DNA of 64,000 bases from Streptomyces sp. MUM 2J (lineage in GTDB: Bacteria > Actinomycetota > Actinomycetes > Streptomycetales > Streptomycetaceae). The notes beneath the pieces were generated by a model that was given only the letters and a program-made list of their open reading frames with translations, was not told the origin of the DNA and did no database searches. The DNA is taken from contig NZ_JADWYM010000003.1 in assembly GCF_022414535.1 (NCBI RefSeq), positions 1-64,000 of the forward strand. The letters are read 5' to 3'. Made by a program: the position numbers and the translations under genes. Shown here piece after piece: positions 39,421 through 47,937 of the stretch (the stretch's first letter is position 1; every line of letters begins with the position of its first letter).

Positions 39421-39759
39421 AGTGACGGCAGCACGTGTGTACGCCCCGTCGTGGGCGCCGTGCGGACGGACCGTCCAAAATCTCCTCGGATCACTCCTCT
39501 CGCGAGTTCTACCGGATCCACCCGAATTCCTCCCGAGTTCTCTCGGTTGCTCCCGGAATTCTCGGGTTCCTGCGGAGTCTCCCGGAGTCCGGCCGGCTTC
39601 CGTGGATCTTCCGGATCGCTCCTGTGGCGACGGCGTCGGACGTCGTACCCGAGCGACCGTTCCGGCCGCCGGAGGCGCGCTCACCCGCCCTCCCGTCGTG
39701 CGCGGCATCTCCTTCACCCCCTTGCCTCATGCCCGTAGTCCGGGAAAGGACCGACCACC
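39421..39759 (+). promoter_or_regulatory. C/T-rich leader of the rho-like gene
   Basis: The 582-bp gap before rho holds no gene with family features. From about 39476 to 39600 the plus strand is strongly C/T-rich and G-poor, with repeated phrases (CCCGAATTCC, CCCGAGTTCTC, CCCGGAATTCTCGG). Rho binds such C-rich RNA, so this may be a loading site for self-termination. Promoters for P450 and rho must lie near 39180-39470. Confidence 0.5.
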
Positions 39760-40905
39760 ATGACCACCACACTCGAACGCCCACCCCTGGACCCGTCCCC
39801 CGCCGCCCGGCCCGTCACCGGCGTCCTGGACGTCGACGGCAGGGGCAAGGGGCACCTGCGCTCCGCCGCCACCTGCCTGCCCTCCCCCGCCGACCCCCAG
39901 GTCTCCCCCGCGCTGATCCGCCGGTACGGCCTGCGCAAGGGCGACCTCGTCGAGGGCGTCCGCGGCGGCCGCGCGGACGTCACGGACGTCGTCCGCGTGG
40001 CCGGCCGCACACCCGACGCGCTGCGCGGGCGGCGCCGCTTCGCCGAGCTGACACCGCTGCACCCCGACCGGCGCCTGCGTCTGGAGCACCCCGCGGCGGG
40101 GCTCGCCGGGCGCGTCACCGACCTGATCGCGCCCGTAGGCAAGGGGCAGCGCGGGCTGATCGTCGCGCCGCCGAAGACCGGCAAGACCGTGCTGCTCCAG
40201 CAGATCGCGGCAGCCGTCGCGGGCAACCACCCCGAGTGCCGGCTGATGGTGGTGCTGCTCGACGAACGGCCCGAGGAGGTCACGGACATGCGGCGCTCCG
40301 TACGCGGGGAGGTCTACGCCTCCACCTTCGATCGTGCGCCGCGGCAGCACATCGCCCTGGCCGAGCTCGTGATCGAGCGGGCCCAACGGCGCGTCGAGGA
40401 CGGCGAGGACGTCGTCGTCCTGCTCGACTCCCTCACCCGGCTGTGCAGGGCGCACAACCACGCTGCCGCCGCCGGGGGCCGCACCCTCAGCGGTGGGGTC
40501 GACGCCGCCGCGCTGCACGGGCCGAAGAAGCTCTTCGGCGCCGCCCGTTCGGCCGAGGAGGGCGGCTCGCTCACCATCCTCGCCACGGCCCTGGTCGAGA
40601 CCGGGTCCCGCGCCGACGACCTGTTCTTCGAGGAGTTGAAGAGCACCGGGAACATGGAACTCCGCCTCGACCGGGAACTGGCTTCCCGGCGGGTGTTCCC
40701 GGCCGTCGACATCGAGCGGTCCGGTACCCGGCGCGAGGAACTCCTGATGTCCGCGGCCGAGTCGTCGGCCGTGCGGGGTCTGCGGCGGGCTCTGCGGGCC
40801 CCTGACCACCACGCCCGCATGGCGGCCCTGCTGGAGAGGTTGCAGGAAACGCCCGACAACGCGGCGTTCCTGCGCCGGATCCGGCCGGTTCCGCCGTCGG
40901 TGTGA
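39760..40905 (+). CDS. rho: Transcription termination factor Rho, short paralog
   Basis: A 381-residue Rho. The primary RNA-binding domain (residues about 28-95: GHLRSAATCLPSPADPQVSPALIRRYGLRKGDLVEG) is followed by the ATPase: Walker A IVAPPKTGKTVLLQQIA, Walker B DVVVLLDSLTRLCRAHNH, Q-loop TLSGGVDAAALHGPKKLFGAARSAEEGGSLTI and R-loop STGNMELRLDREL. All key residues look intact. Streptomyces housekeeping Rho is far longer, with a large basic N-terminal insertion, and normally sits by rpmE/prfA. This gene lacks both, so it is a second, stand-alone Rho. It may terminate a special gene set or act under stress; this is inference. Confidence 0.9.
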   Translation: MTTTLERPPLDPSPAARPVTGVLDVDGRGKGHLRSAATCLPSPADPQVSPALIRRYGLRKGDLVEGVRGGRADVTDVVRVAGRTPDALRGRRRFAELTPLHPDRRLRLEHPAAGLAGRVTDLIAPVGKGQRGLIVAPPKTGKTVLLQQIAAAVAGNHPECRLMVVLLDERPEEVTDMRRSVRGEVYASTFDRAPRQHIALAELVIERAQRRVEDGEDVVVLLDSLTRLCRAHNHAAAAGGRTLSGGVDAAALHGPKKLFGAARSAEEGGSLTILATALVETGSRADDLFFEELKSTGNMELRLDRELASRRVFPAVDIERSGTRREELLMSAAESSAVRGLRRALRAPDHHARMAALLERLQETPDNAAFLRRIRPVPPSV

Positions 40906-41315
40906 CAGTCCCGCCCCGGGGTTCAGCGCCGCTTGCACTCCACGGGGCCGGCGTTCATCCGGATCGTCCCGTCGCTGTGGTGAACGGGCCACGGCAGCAG
41001 GTCCCCCGCTCGTCGGGGCGGGCAGGTGGAGCCGCTCACCGCCGGGGACGCGGCGAACCGCCCGCCTCGTGCGATCCCCTCCGGCCCACACCGGCCGGAC
41101 CATCCCCGGGCAGCCTCTGCCGCCCCCCCTGCCGGCCTCGCCCGGGCCGCGCCAGGCTGCTCCGGGCCCGCCTCGGACACGGGAGTTCCCCGCCGGGCCG
41201 CACGCCGGGTTCGGGCGCGGCAGTCGGCCCGGGGCGGTGCGGCATCCGGGTGCTGCGCGCGGCGTTCGGCCCATCCCGCCTGGCGGACGGTGCGTCAGTT
41301 CCTAGGTTGATTCCT
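40906..41315. other. Gene-free gap upstream of the carboxypeptidase gene
   Basis: A 410-bp GC-rich gap. Only the last 30 bases are AT-richer (CCTAGGTTGATTCC), the likely start region of the next transcript. No hairpin after rho is clear. Confidence 0.4.
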
Positions 41316-42512
41316 ATGGTCAACGGATTTTCCTCCCGGACATGTCTGTCGGTCTGCGTTCTCGCTCTCACCGGAGTCCTCGCGCTCGCGCCGCTCGCGG
41401 CGGCCGCCGGGGACGTGACGGAGCCGACGCCGGGGCAGCCGAGGACGACCCGGCCGCAGCCGTCGCTGCTCGACCGGTCGGGCACGCAGGTCCGGCCGCG
41501 GGCCGGGGCGCCTAGGGTGCCGGACGTCTCCGCGCTGTCGTGGCTGATCTCCGACGCCGGCACCGGGGAGGTGCTCGCCGCGCACGACGCCCACCGCAGA
41601 CTGCCGCCGGCCAGCACCCTCAAGACGCTGTTCGCCCTGACGGTGCTGCCCAGGCTGCCGGCCGGACTGCGACACACCGTCAGCGAGGAGGAGCTGCGGG
41701 GCATCGGCCCCGGCAGCAGCCTGGTCGGCGTGGCCGAGGGGCGGACGTACAGCATCGCCGACCTGTGGCGCGGGGTGTTCCTCAACTCGGGCAACGACGC
41801 GGTGCACGTGCTCGCCGCGCTCAACGGCGGCTGGGAGGCCACCGCCGCGCAGATGCAGGCCGAGGCCCGCGCCCTCGGCGCCCGCGACACCCGCGTGGTC
41901 TCGCCCGACGGGTACGACGCACCGGGGCAGGTGTCGTCGGCGTACGACCTGGCCGTGTTCGGCCGGGCCGGGCTCCGCAACGCGGACTTCGCCCGCTACT
42001 GCGGCACGGTCTCGGCCCTCTTCCCGGGCGCCGGCGGAGGGTCGTACGGCATCGCGAACACCAACCGGCTGCTGACCGGCGCCGACGGCGTGGGGCGGTA
42101 CCCCGGGCTCATCGGCATCAAGAACGGCTACACCAGCCACGCGGGCAACACCCTCGTCGCCGCTGCCCGCCGTGACGGCCGGACCCTGGTGGTCACCGTG
42201 ATGAACCCTCAGAAAGGCGGCGGGTTCACCGTCTACGAGGAGGCACGCGCCCTGCTGGACTGGGGCTTCGCCGCGGACGGGCTGGTGGATCCGGTGGGTT
42301 CGCTGGACGGGGCGAGGGCCGGTTCGCAGGCCGGGCCGGCGGTGGCCCCGGCCTCGGCGGTCCCGGTACCGGCCGCGGCGGTCACCGCCACGGCCGGGGA
42401 GGGCGGCGCGGGCTGGGCTTCGGTGACGGCGATCGCGGGCGCGGCCGGTGCGGGGGCCGCCGGCGTGGCGTTCGCACTGCGGCGCGCGGTGCGCCCGCCT
42501 TCGGGGGTGTGA
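41316..42512 (+). CDS. D-alanyl-D-alanine carboxypeptidase
   Basis: A 398-residue exported penicillin-binding protein of the S11 family. A signal peptide (CLSVCVLALTGVLALAPLAAAAG) leads. The active-site SxxK is in PPASTLKTLFALTVLPRLP, the SxN in NSGNDAVHVLAALNGG, and the KTG-like motif is KNGYTSHAGNTLVAA. A C-terminal alanine/proline stretch ends in a membrane helix (VTAIAGAAGAGAAGVAFAL) and arginines. It trims wall pentapeptides. The last 280 bases overlap the end of the mannosyltransferase gene on the other strand. Confidence 0.92.
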   Translation: MVNGFSSRTCLSVCVLALTGVLALAPLAAAAGDVTEPTPGQPRTTRPQPSLLDRSGTQVRPRAGAPRVPDVSALSWLISDAGTGEVLAAHDAHRRLPPASTLKTLFALTVLPRLPAGLRHTVSEEELRGIGPGSSLVGVAEGRTYSIADLWRGVFLNSGNDAVHVLAALNGGWEATAAQMQAEARALGARDTRVVSPDGYDAPGQVSSAYDLAVFGRAGLRNADFARYCGTVSALFPGAGGGSYGIANTNRLLTGADGVGRYPGLIGIKNGYTSHAGNTLVAAARRDGRTLVVTVMNPQKGGGFTVYEEARALLDWGFAADGLVDPVGSLDGARAGSQAGPAVAPASAVPVPAAAVTATAGEGGAGWASVTAIAGAAGAGAAGVAFALRRAVRPPSGV

Positions 42513-43612
42513 CCGGCAGGCAGCCACAGCAGCAGGCCGAGCGTGATCCACGTGTACGCGCTGCCGCCGAGGAAGCCGCCGATCCCTGAGGCGTCGTCGA
42601 ACCACAGCCATACCACGCTGCTGCACAACAGCGCGTACAGGGCGGCCGCGGTCCGCAGGCGCCCGGCACGGACCAGCACCGCGAAGGCCGGGAGCGTCCA
42701 GACCAGATGGTGCACCCACGTGACCGGGCTGACCAGGCAGGCGGCGAGCCCGGTCAGCGCGAGGGCCGCCCGCAGGTCACCGGCCGCCGCCGCGCGGTGG
42801 GCCCGCCGGGCCCACACGCCGAGCACGGCCAGCGCGGCGACCGCCCACAGCGCGGGGTGCGGTTCGCCGAGCCGGGCGAGCACGCCCTGCAGGGACTGGT
42901 TGGAGATGTAGTCGAGGCGGCCCACGCGGCCGGTGTCCCACATCGCCTCGGTCCAGTAGAACCGGGAGGAGCCCGGGGCGACCAGCGCGGCCAGTCCCGT
43001 CGCCGCGGTGGCGACCGACGTGGCGACGGCGGCGGCGCGGGGGCGGCGGGCGATCAGCAGCAGGACGATGAAGAGCGCAGGCGTCAGCTTGATCGCCGCG
43101 GCGATGCCGATGCCGGCGCCCGCCCACCGCGTGCGGCCGGCCGCCGACAGCCCGCCGTCGGCCAGGACCAGGGCGAGCAGGAGCAGGTTCACCTGCCCGA
43201 AACTGACGGTGTCGCGCACCGGTTCGAACAGGGCCAGCGCACACGCCGCCAGGGCGCAGCGGTACCAGCCGTGCCGGTGCCAGGCTCGCCCGGCCAGTAC
43301 GCGCGCGGCCACGGCGAGAGCCGCCAGGTCGAGCAGCAGCGCTCCGGCGACGGCGGCGGGCCAGGGAAGCAGCGCCATCGGGAGCATGGCCACGGCGGCG
43401 AACGGGGGGTAGGTGAAGCCGTACGCCGTCCCCGGCACCCGGTAGTCGTAGACACCGCCGTCGTGGTGGACCCAGCTGTGCACGGTGCCGTAGTAGACGC
43501 GCAGGTCGAACCAGTCGCGCAACAGCGGGACGGTCGCGGTGAAGGCGGTGACGGCCGCGGCGAGGGCGAGGACGAACAGGAGACGTCCGCGCCCGGTGTG
43601 CGGGCCCCTCAC
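42233..43612 (-). CDS. GT87-family polyprenyl-phosphate-mannose mannosyltransferase-like protein
   Basis: A 459-residue protein with about ten membrane segments. The family mark is the early loop DLRVYYGTVHSWVHHDGGVYDYRVPGTAYGFTYPPFAAVAML, and later SFGQVNLLLLALVLADG and IKLTPALFIVLLLI, as in GT87 (DUF2029) enzymes that use polyprenyl-phosphate-mannose outside the membrane. GTG 43612 overlaps the upstream stop codon (GTGA). The last 95 residues are a low-complexity Ala/Pro/Ser tail encoded antisense to the carboxypeptidase gene, so the functional end may be near residue 365. Confidence 0.85.
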   Translation of the reverse strand: MRGPHTGRGRLLFVLALAAAVTAFTATVPLLRDWFDLRVYYGTVHSWVHHDGGVYDYRVPGTAYGFTYPPFAAVAMLPMALLPWPAAVAGALLLDLAALAVAARVLAGRAWHRHGWYRCALAACALALFEPVRDTVSFGQVNLLLLALVLADGGLSAAGRTRWAGAGIGIAAAIKLTPALFIVLLLIARRPRAAAVATSVATAATGLAALVAPGSSRFYWTEAMWDTGRVGRLDYISNQSLQGVLARLGEPHPALWAVAALAVLGVWARRAHRAAAAGDLRAALALTGLAACLVSPVTWVHHLVWTLPAFAVLVRAGRLRTAAALYALLCSSVVWLWFDDASGIGGFLGGSAYTWITLGLLLWLPAGHTPEGGRTARRSANATPAAPAPAAPAIAVTEAQPAPPSPAVAVTAAAGTGTAEAGATAGPACEPALAPSSEPTGSTSPSAAKPQSSRARASS

Positions 43613-45003
43613 GCCGCCGGTCCCGGTGCCGGGGCCCGCACCAGCTGGTGTGCCTGCCACAGCACGACCAGGGCGAGCGCGCCGCCCGCGACGGCCAGCA
43701 CCGACTGGCCGAGGTCCGCGGGGCCACCGCCGGGGAGGGCGATGAGCGCGAGGACCCCGGTGACGGCGGCGACCCGGTGCCGTACGGAGGTGCTGGGCGC
43801 GGCGGCGGCCAGCAGGAACAGGCCCCACAGGGCGTACCAGGGCCGGACGGCGGGGCCGAGGGCGGCGACCGTGGCAAGGCTCAGGCCGAGCGCGTACACC
43901 GGGCGGGGGCGCAGCCGCCACCAGACGGCCGTCACGACGACGGCGGTGAGCGCGAGACCCAGCAGATGCCAGGCGGGGACGGCCAGGGGCGCCAGATCGC
44001 TGCCGAGGTGGTCCAGCAGGGCACCGGTGACGCGGCCCAGCAGGCTCGTCAGGGCCCAGTTCTGCGGGGAGACGGGGGTGTCGAGGGCGCGTATCCAGCC
44101 GTAGCCGGTTCCCGCGGCGGCCGTCACGGCGACGGTGGTGGCGGCGGACACGCCCAGCGTCGTCAGCGTGGCCGGCAGCGGGCGGCGGCCCGCGCGGACC
44201 CGGAGCACGATGATCGCGGCGAGGCCGAGCACCGCCGGCACCTTGACCAGGGCGGCGAGGGTGACGAGCGCGGCGCCCAGGAGCTGCCACCGGCCGAGCG
44301 CGGCGACCAGCCCGAGGCCGAGCAGGGCGAGCATGAGGGCGTCGTTGTGGGCGCCGGCGACCAGGTGCAGCAGGACCAGCGGGTTGAGGGCGCCCAGCCA
44401 CAGCGCGGCGGCCGGATCGGCGCCGTTGTGCCGGGCGAGGCGGGGCAGGACGGCCGCCATCAGCGCCACGCCGAGCAGCGCGAGCAGCCGCATGCCGAGC
44501 AGTCCGGCGGGCAGCGCCCCGCGGGTCAGGGTGGACAGGGCGGATGCGACGGCGAGGAAGACCGGGCCGTAGGGGGCCGCGGTGTGCTGCCACAGGGGGG
44601 CCACCTCGTCGGCGAGGGGGCCGCCGAGCCGGGCCGGGCCCTGTGCGTAGACGTCGATGTGGGCGTCGACCATGGCGCCCTGGGCCAGGTAGCTGTAGAC
44701 GTCCCGGCTGAACAGCGGCGGCGCCATCAGCAGCGGCACCGCCCAGACCACGAGCACCAGCAGCAGGGCGCGCGGGCCCGGTGGCCGGGGACCACGCACC
44801 AGACGGCCGAGCAGGGCCCAGGCCGCCACCAGCAGCACGACGCCGAAGTACACACCGACCAGCCCGAGGGCGGCGCGCGCCGAGGACGGGGCCGGCAGCT
44901 GCCGCACCGGCAGGGCGCCCGCCGCCTGACCTCCGAGGGCGAGGAACGCGGTCCCGGCCAGGCCCAGTACCCGGCAGCCGCGCAGATCGACGGGAGACGC
45001 CAT
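43609..45003 (-). CDS. MptB-like polytopic mannosyltransferase
   Basis: A 464-residue membrane protein with about twelve segments. The catalytic loop RDVYSYLAQGAMVDAHIDVYAQGPARLGGPLADEVAPLWQHTAAPYGPVFL is the signature of alpha-1,6-mannosyltransferases of the MptA/MptB group, which use polyprenyl-phosphate-mannose. Later segments include GAHNDALMLALLGLGLVAALGRWQLLGA. ATG at 45003. It is translationally coupled to the GT87 gene, so both probably build one mannan or glycolipid. Confidence 0.85.
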   Translation of the reverse strand: MASPVDLRGCRVLGLAGTAFLALGGQAAGALPVRQLPAPSSARAALGLVGVYFGVVLLVAAWALLGRLVRGPRPPGPRALLLVLVVWAVPLLMAPPLFSRDVYSYLAQGAMVDAHIDVYAQGPARLGGPLADEVAPLWQHTAAPYGPVFLAVASALSTLTRGALPAGLLGMRLLALLGVALMAAVLPRLARHNGADPAAALWLGALNPLVLLHLVAGAHNDALMLALLGLGLVAALGRWQLLGAALVTLAALVKVPAVLGLAAIIVLRVRAGRRPLPATLTTLGVSAATTVAVTAAAGTGYGWIRALDTPVSPQNWALTSLLGRVTGALLDHLGSDLAPLAVPAWHLLGLALTAVVVTAVWWRLRPRPVYALGLSLATVAALGPAVRPWYALWGLFLLAAAAPSTSVRHRVAAVTGVLALIALPGGGPADLGQSVLAVAGGALALVVLWQAHQLVRAPAPGPAA

Positions 45004-45500
45004 GGCCAGCACGCGGTCAGCGTGTCGGCTCGCGGTGGACGGAAGGCGACGGACCGCTCTCCGGGGGAAGGCGTGCACATGGCCGACATGTGCCGGTCCG
45101 GCCGCGGCATCGCGCCCGTCCGGCCGGCGGCCGGTGGACCTCGATCCGGCGACCGGGCGCCCGCGGTGCCCAGGTGGGCTCCCGGCCCGGCCGCCGGTGG
45201 CCGTCGACCGGTGCACGGAGGCAGACGTCGCTCCCACCGCCCGTTGCCGACCCGTGCCCGTCCGAACCGCCGCCCCGGTGCAGACCAGGTGATCGGCGGG
45301 CCGAGTGGTCCGGCGCGCAGCGCACCGGGCAGGTCGCCGCTGTCCACGTATGCCCACGCCTTGCGCAGGTCGGGGGTGGGCCGCCGATTCCTCCGCGAGA
45401 ACACGCAGACGTCTTGACGGACGGAGCACACCGTCCTCGTCCGGATTCCCGGGGTGCGCGGGCGGGCCGGCACGCGGCCGTCACAGCGGTGGCGCCCCGG
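45004..45500. other. Gap between mannosyltransferase and glutaminase genes
   Basis: A 497-bp gap. On the minus strand from about 45420 a frame reads VCVFSRRNRRPTPDLRKAWAYVDSGDLPGALRA, then drifts into random proline/arginine-rich sequence. It might be a decayed gene start, but it is not strong enough to call. No operator is seen. Confidence 0.35.
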
Positions 45501-46430
45501 TCAGAACACCGACAGGCCGGTCAGTGTGGTGAACCGGTCCAGGGCGGCCACCCCCGCCACCGAGTTGCCGCGCTCGTCGAGGCCGGGGCTCCACACGCAC
45601 AGGGTGCAGCGCCCGGGGACGACGGCGATGATGCCGCCGCCGACCCCGCTCTTGCCGGGCAGGCCGACCCGGTAGGCGAAGTCGCCCGCCGCGTCGTAGG
45701 TCCCGCAGGTCAGCATCACGGCGTTGACCTGCTTGGCCTGGCTGCGGGTGAGCAGCCGGCCGCCGTCGGCGCGGATGCCGTGCCGGGCGAGGAAGCCGGT
45801 CGCCAGGGCGAGGTCGGCGCAGGAGGCGCTGATCGAGCACTGACGGAAGTACTGGTCGAGGAGTTCGGGGACGGGGTTGCCGATGTTGCCGTAGGACGCC
45901 ATGAAATGGGCGAGGGCGGCGTTCCGGTCGCCGTGGGCGGTCTCGGAGGCGGCGACCTGGGTGTCGAAGCCGAGTCCGGGGTTGCCGCTCTCGGCGCGCA
46001 GGAACGCCAGCAGTTCGCCGGCCGCGTCGCCGGTGCGGGTGTGCAGGCGGTCGGTCACGACGAGGGCGCCCGCATTGATGAAAGGATTCCGCGGGATGCC
46101 GTTCTCGTACTCCAGCTGCACCAGGGAGTTGAACGGGTTGCCGGAGGGTTCGCGGCCCACGTGCTCCCACAGCGCGTCGCCCTCGCGGGCGAGGACGAGG
46201 GCGAGGGTGAAGACCTTGGTGATGGACTGCGCGGAGAACGGCTCGCGCCAGTCCCCGACGCCGTACACCGTGCCGTCCGGCTCGGCGACGGCCATGCCGA
46301 AGCGGCGGGGGTCGCGCGCGGCGAGTGCCGGGATGTAGTCGGCGGGGCGCCCGTGGCCGGGCAGCTGCCCGACCTCCTCGGCGATGCGCTTCAGGACCGG
46401 CTCGAAGGTCATCGGCGACGTCATGATCAC
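45501..46430 (-). CDS. glsA: Glutaminase
   Basis: A 309-residue glutaminase of the GlsA/YbaS family, cutting glutamine to glutamate and ammonia. The serine-beta-lactamase-like active site is SAQSITKVFTLAL (Ser and Lys), with FNSLVQLEYENGIPRNPFINAGALVV, a glutamate in RAESGNPGL, and the end GVGGGIIAVVPGRCTLCVWSPGLDERGNSVAG. Three methionines crowd the start; ATG 46430 and ATG 46424 are both possible. It is followed upstream by aspartase and asparaginase genes on the same strand, a group for nitrogen release from amides. Confidence 0.95.
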   Translation of the reverse strand: MIMTSPMTFEPVLKRIAEEVGQLPGHGRPADYIPALAARDPRRFGMAVAEPDGTVYGVGDWREPFSAQSITKVFTLALVLAREGDALWEHVGREPSGNPFNSLVQLEYENGIPRNPFINAGALVVTDRLHTRTGDAAGELLAFLRAESGNPGLGFDTQVAASETAHGDRNAALAHFMASYGNIGNPVPELLDQYFRQCSISASCADLALATGFLARHGIRADGGRLLTRSQAKQVNAVMLTCGTYDAAGDFAYRVGLPGKSGVGGGIIAVVPGRCTLCVWSPGLDERGNSVAGVAALDRFTTLTGLSVF

Positions 46431-46469
46431 TATTCTGCCTCCGGGCTGGTTCTGGAGCGCTGTCGCAGG

Positions 46470-47879
46470 TCAGGCAAGTGGTGCGCCGCTGCCGGCGACG
46501 ACCTCGGGACGGAGCAGCGCGGCGAGTCGGTCGGCCGGCAGCAGGCCCTTCTCCAGGACGAGTTCGGCGACACCGCGGCCGGTGCCGAGAGCCTCCTTGG
46601 CGATCGCGGTGGCGGCCGTGTACCCGATGTGCGGGTTGAGCGCGGTGACCAGGCCGATGGAGTTCTCCACGCTCGCCCGCAGCACCTCGGTGTTGGCGGT
46701 GATGCCGGACACGCAGCGCTCGGCCAGGGTGAGGCAGGCGGCGCGCAGATGGCCGAGGGACTCGGACAGGGAGTGGAGGATGACCGGCTCGAAGGCGTTG
46801 AGCTGGAGCTGCCCGGCCTCGGCGGCCATGGTGATGGTGACGTCGTTGCCGATCACCTGGAAGGCGACCTGGTTGACGACCTCGGGGATCACCGGGTTGA
46901 CCTTGCCGGGCATGATGGACGAACCGGCCTGCACAGGCGGCAGGTTGATCTCGCCGAGGCCCGCGCGGGGGCCGGAGGACAGCAGGCGCAGGTCGTTGCA
47001 GCTCTTGGAGAGCTTGACCGCGATCCGCTTGAGCACGCCGGACATCTGGACGAAGGCTCCGCAGTCCTGGGTGGCCTCGACCAGGTTCGCGGCGGTGACC
47101 AGCGGGAGGCCGGTGATGTCGGCGAGATGGCGGCGGGCGGCCTCGGCGTATCCGGCGGGTGCGTTGAGGCCGGTGCCGATGGCCGTGGCGCCGAGGTTGA
47201 TCTCGTGGATCAGCTCGACGGCCTCGGCGAGACGGCTGCGGTCCTCCTCGATCATGACGGCGAACGCGGAGAACTCCTGGCCGAGGGTCATCGGCACCGC
47301 GTCCTGCAACTGGGTGCGGCCCATCTTCAGCACGTCGCGGAACTCGACCGACTTGCGGGCGAAGGCGTCCTGCAGCACGGACATCGCCCTGAGCAGTCCC
47401 CGGACCGCGAACACCGTCGCGATCTTGACAGCGGTCGGGTAGACGTCGTTGGTCGACTGGCCGCGGTTGACGTCCTCGTTGGGGTGCAGGTGGACGTACT
47501 GGCCCTTGGCGAAGCCGAGCAGTTCCAGCGCGCGGTTGGCGACCACCTCGTTGGCGTTCATGTTCGTCGAGGTACCGGCGCCGCCCTGCACGACGTCGAC
47601 GACGAACTGGTCGTGCAGGGCGCCCGCGCGGATCTCACGGCAGGCGGCGACGATCGCGGCGGCCTTCTCCGGCTCCAGCAGGCCGAGTTCCTCGTTGGCG
47701 AGAGCGGCGGCCTCCTTCACGGCGGCGAGGGCGTCGATCAGGTGGGGGTGGGCGGATATGGGGGTGCCGGTGATCGGGAAGTTCTCCGTGGCACGCAGCG
47801 TGTGGATGCCCCAGTACGCGCCGGCGGGGACGTCTCGCTCGCCGAGGAGATCGTGTTCGCTGCGGGTGACGGCGGTCAT
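46470..47879 (-). CDS. aspA: Aspartate ammonia-lyase (aspartase)
   Basis: A 469-residue member of the fumarase/aspartase superfamily. The signature GSSIMPGKVNPVIPEVVNQVAFQV is at residue about 315 and carries the catalytic serine loop. Other marks are LLGERDVPAGAYWGIHTLRATENF at the start and GGAGTSTNMNANEVVANRALELLG. It releases ammonia from aspartate, giving fumarate. Fifty-eight bases separate it from the asparaginase gene, so asparagine to aspartate to fumarate is one pathway here. The start is ATG 47879. Confidence 0.95.
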   Translation of the reverse strand: MTAVTRSEHDLLGERDVPAGAYWGIHTLRATENFPITGTPISAHPHLIDALAAVKEAAALANEELGLLEPEKAAAIVAACREIRAGALHDQFVVDVVQGGAGTSTNMNANEVVANRALELLGFAKGQYVHLHPNEDVNRGQSTNDVYPTAVKIATVFAVRGLLRAMSVLQDAFARKSVEFRDVLKMGRTQLQDAVPMTLGQEFSAFAVMIEEDRSRLAEAVELIHEINLGATAIGTGLNAPAGYAEAARRHLADITGLPLVTAANLVEATQDCGAFVQMSGVLKRIAVKLSKSCNDLRLLSSGPRAGLGEINLPPVQAGSSIMPGKVNPVIPEVVNQVAFQVIGNDVTITMAAEAGQLQLNAFEPVILHSLSESLGHLRAACLTLAERCVSGITANTEVLRASVENSIGLVTALNPHIGYTAATAIAKEALGTGRGVAELVLEKGLLPADRLAALLRPEVVAGSGAPLA

Positions 47880-47937
47880 GACGGTGTGGGTCCTCTTTCC
47901 GGGGTGCGGGGGTACGAGCGGGCCGGCGGTGTGGTGG

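Noticed and set aside
45300..45420. A small minus-strand gene (FSRRNRRPTPDLRKAWAYVDSG)
   Set aside because: The first 35 residues look protein-like, but there is no good start site and the frame degrades at once. It could be a remnant.
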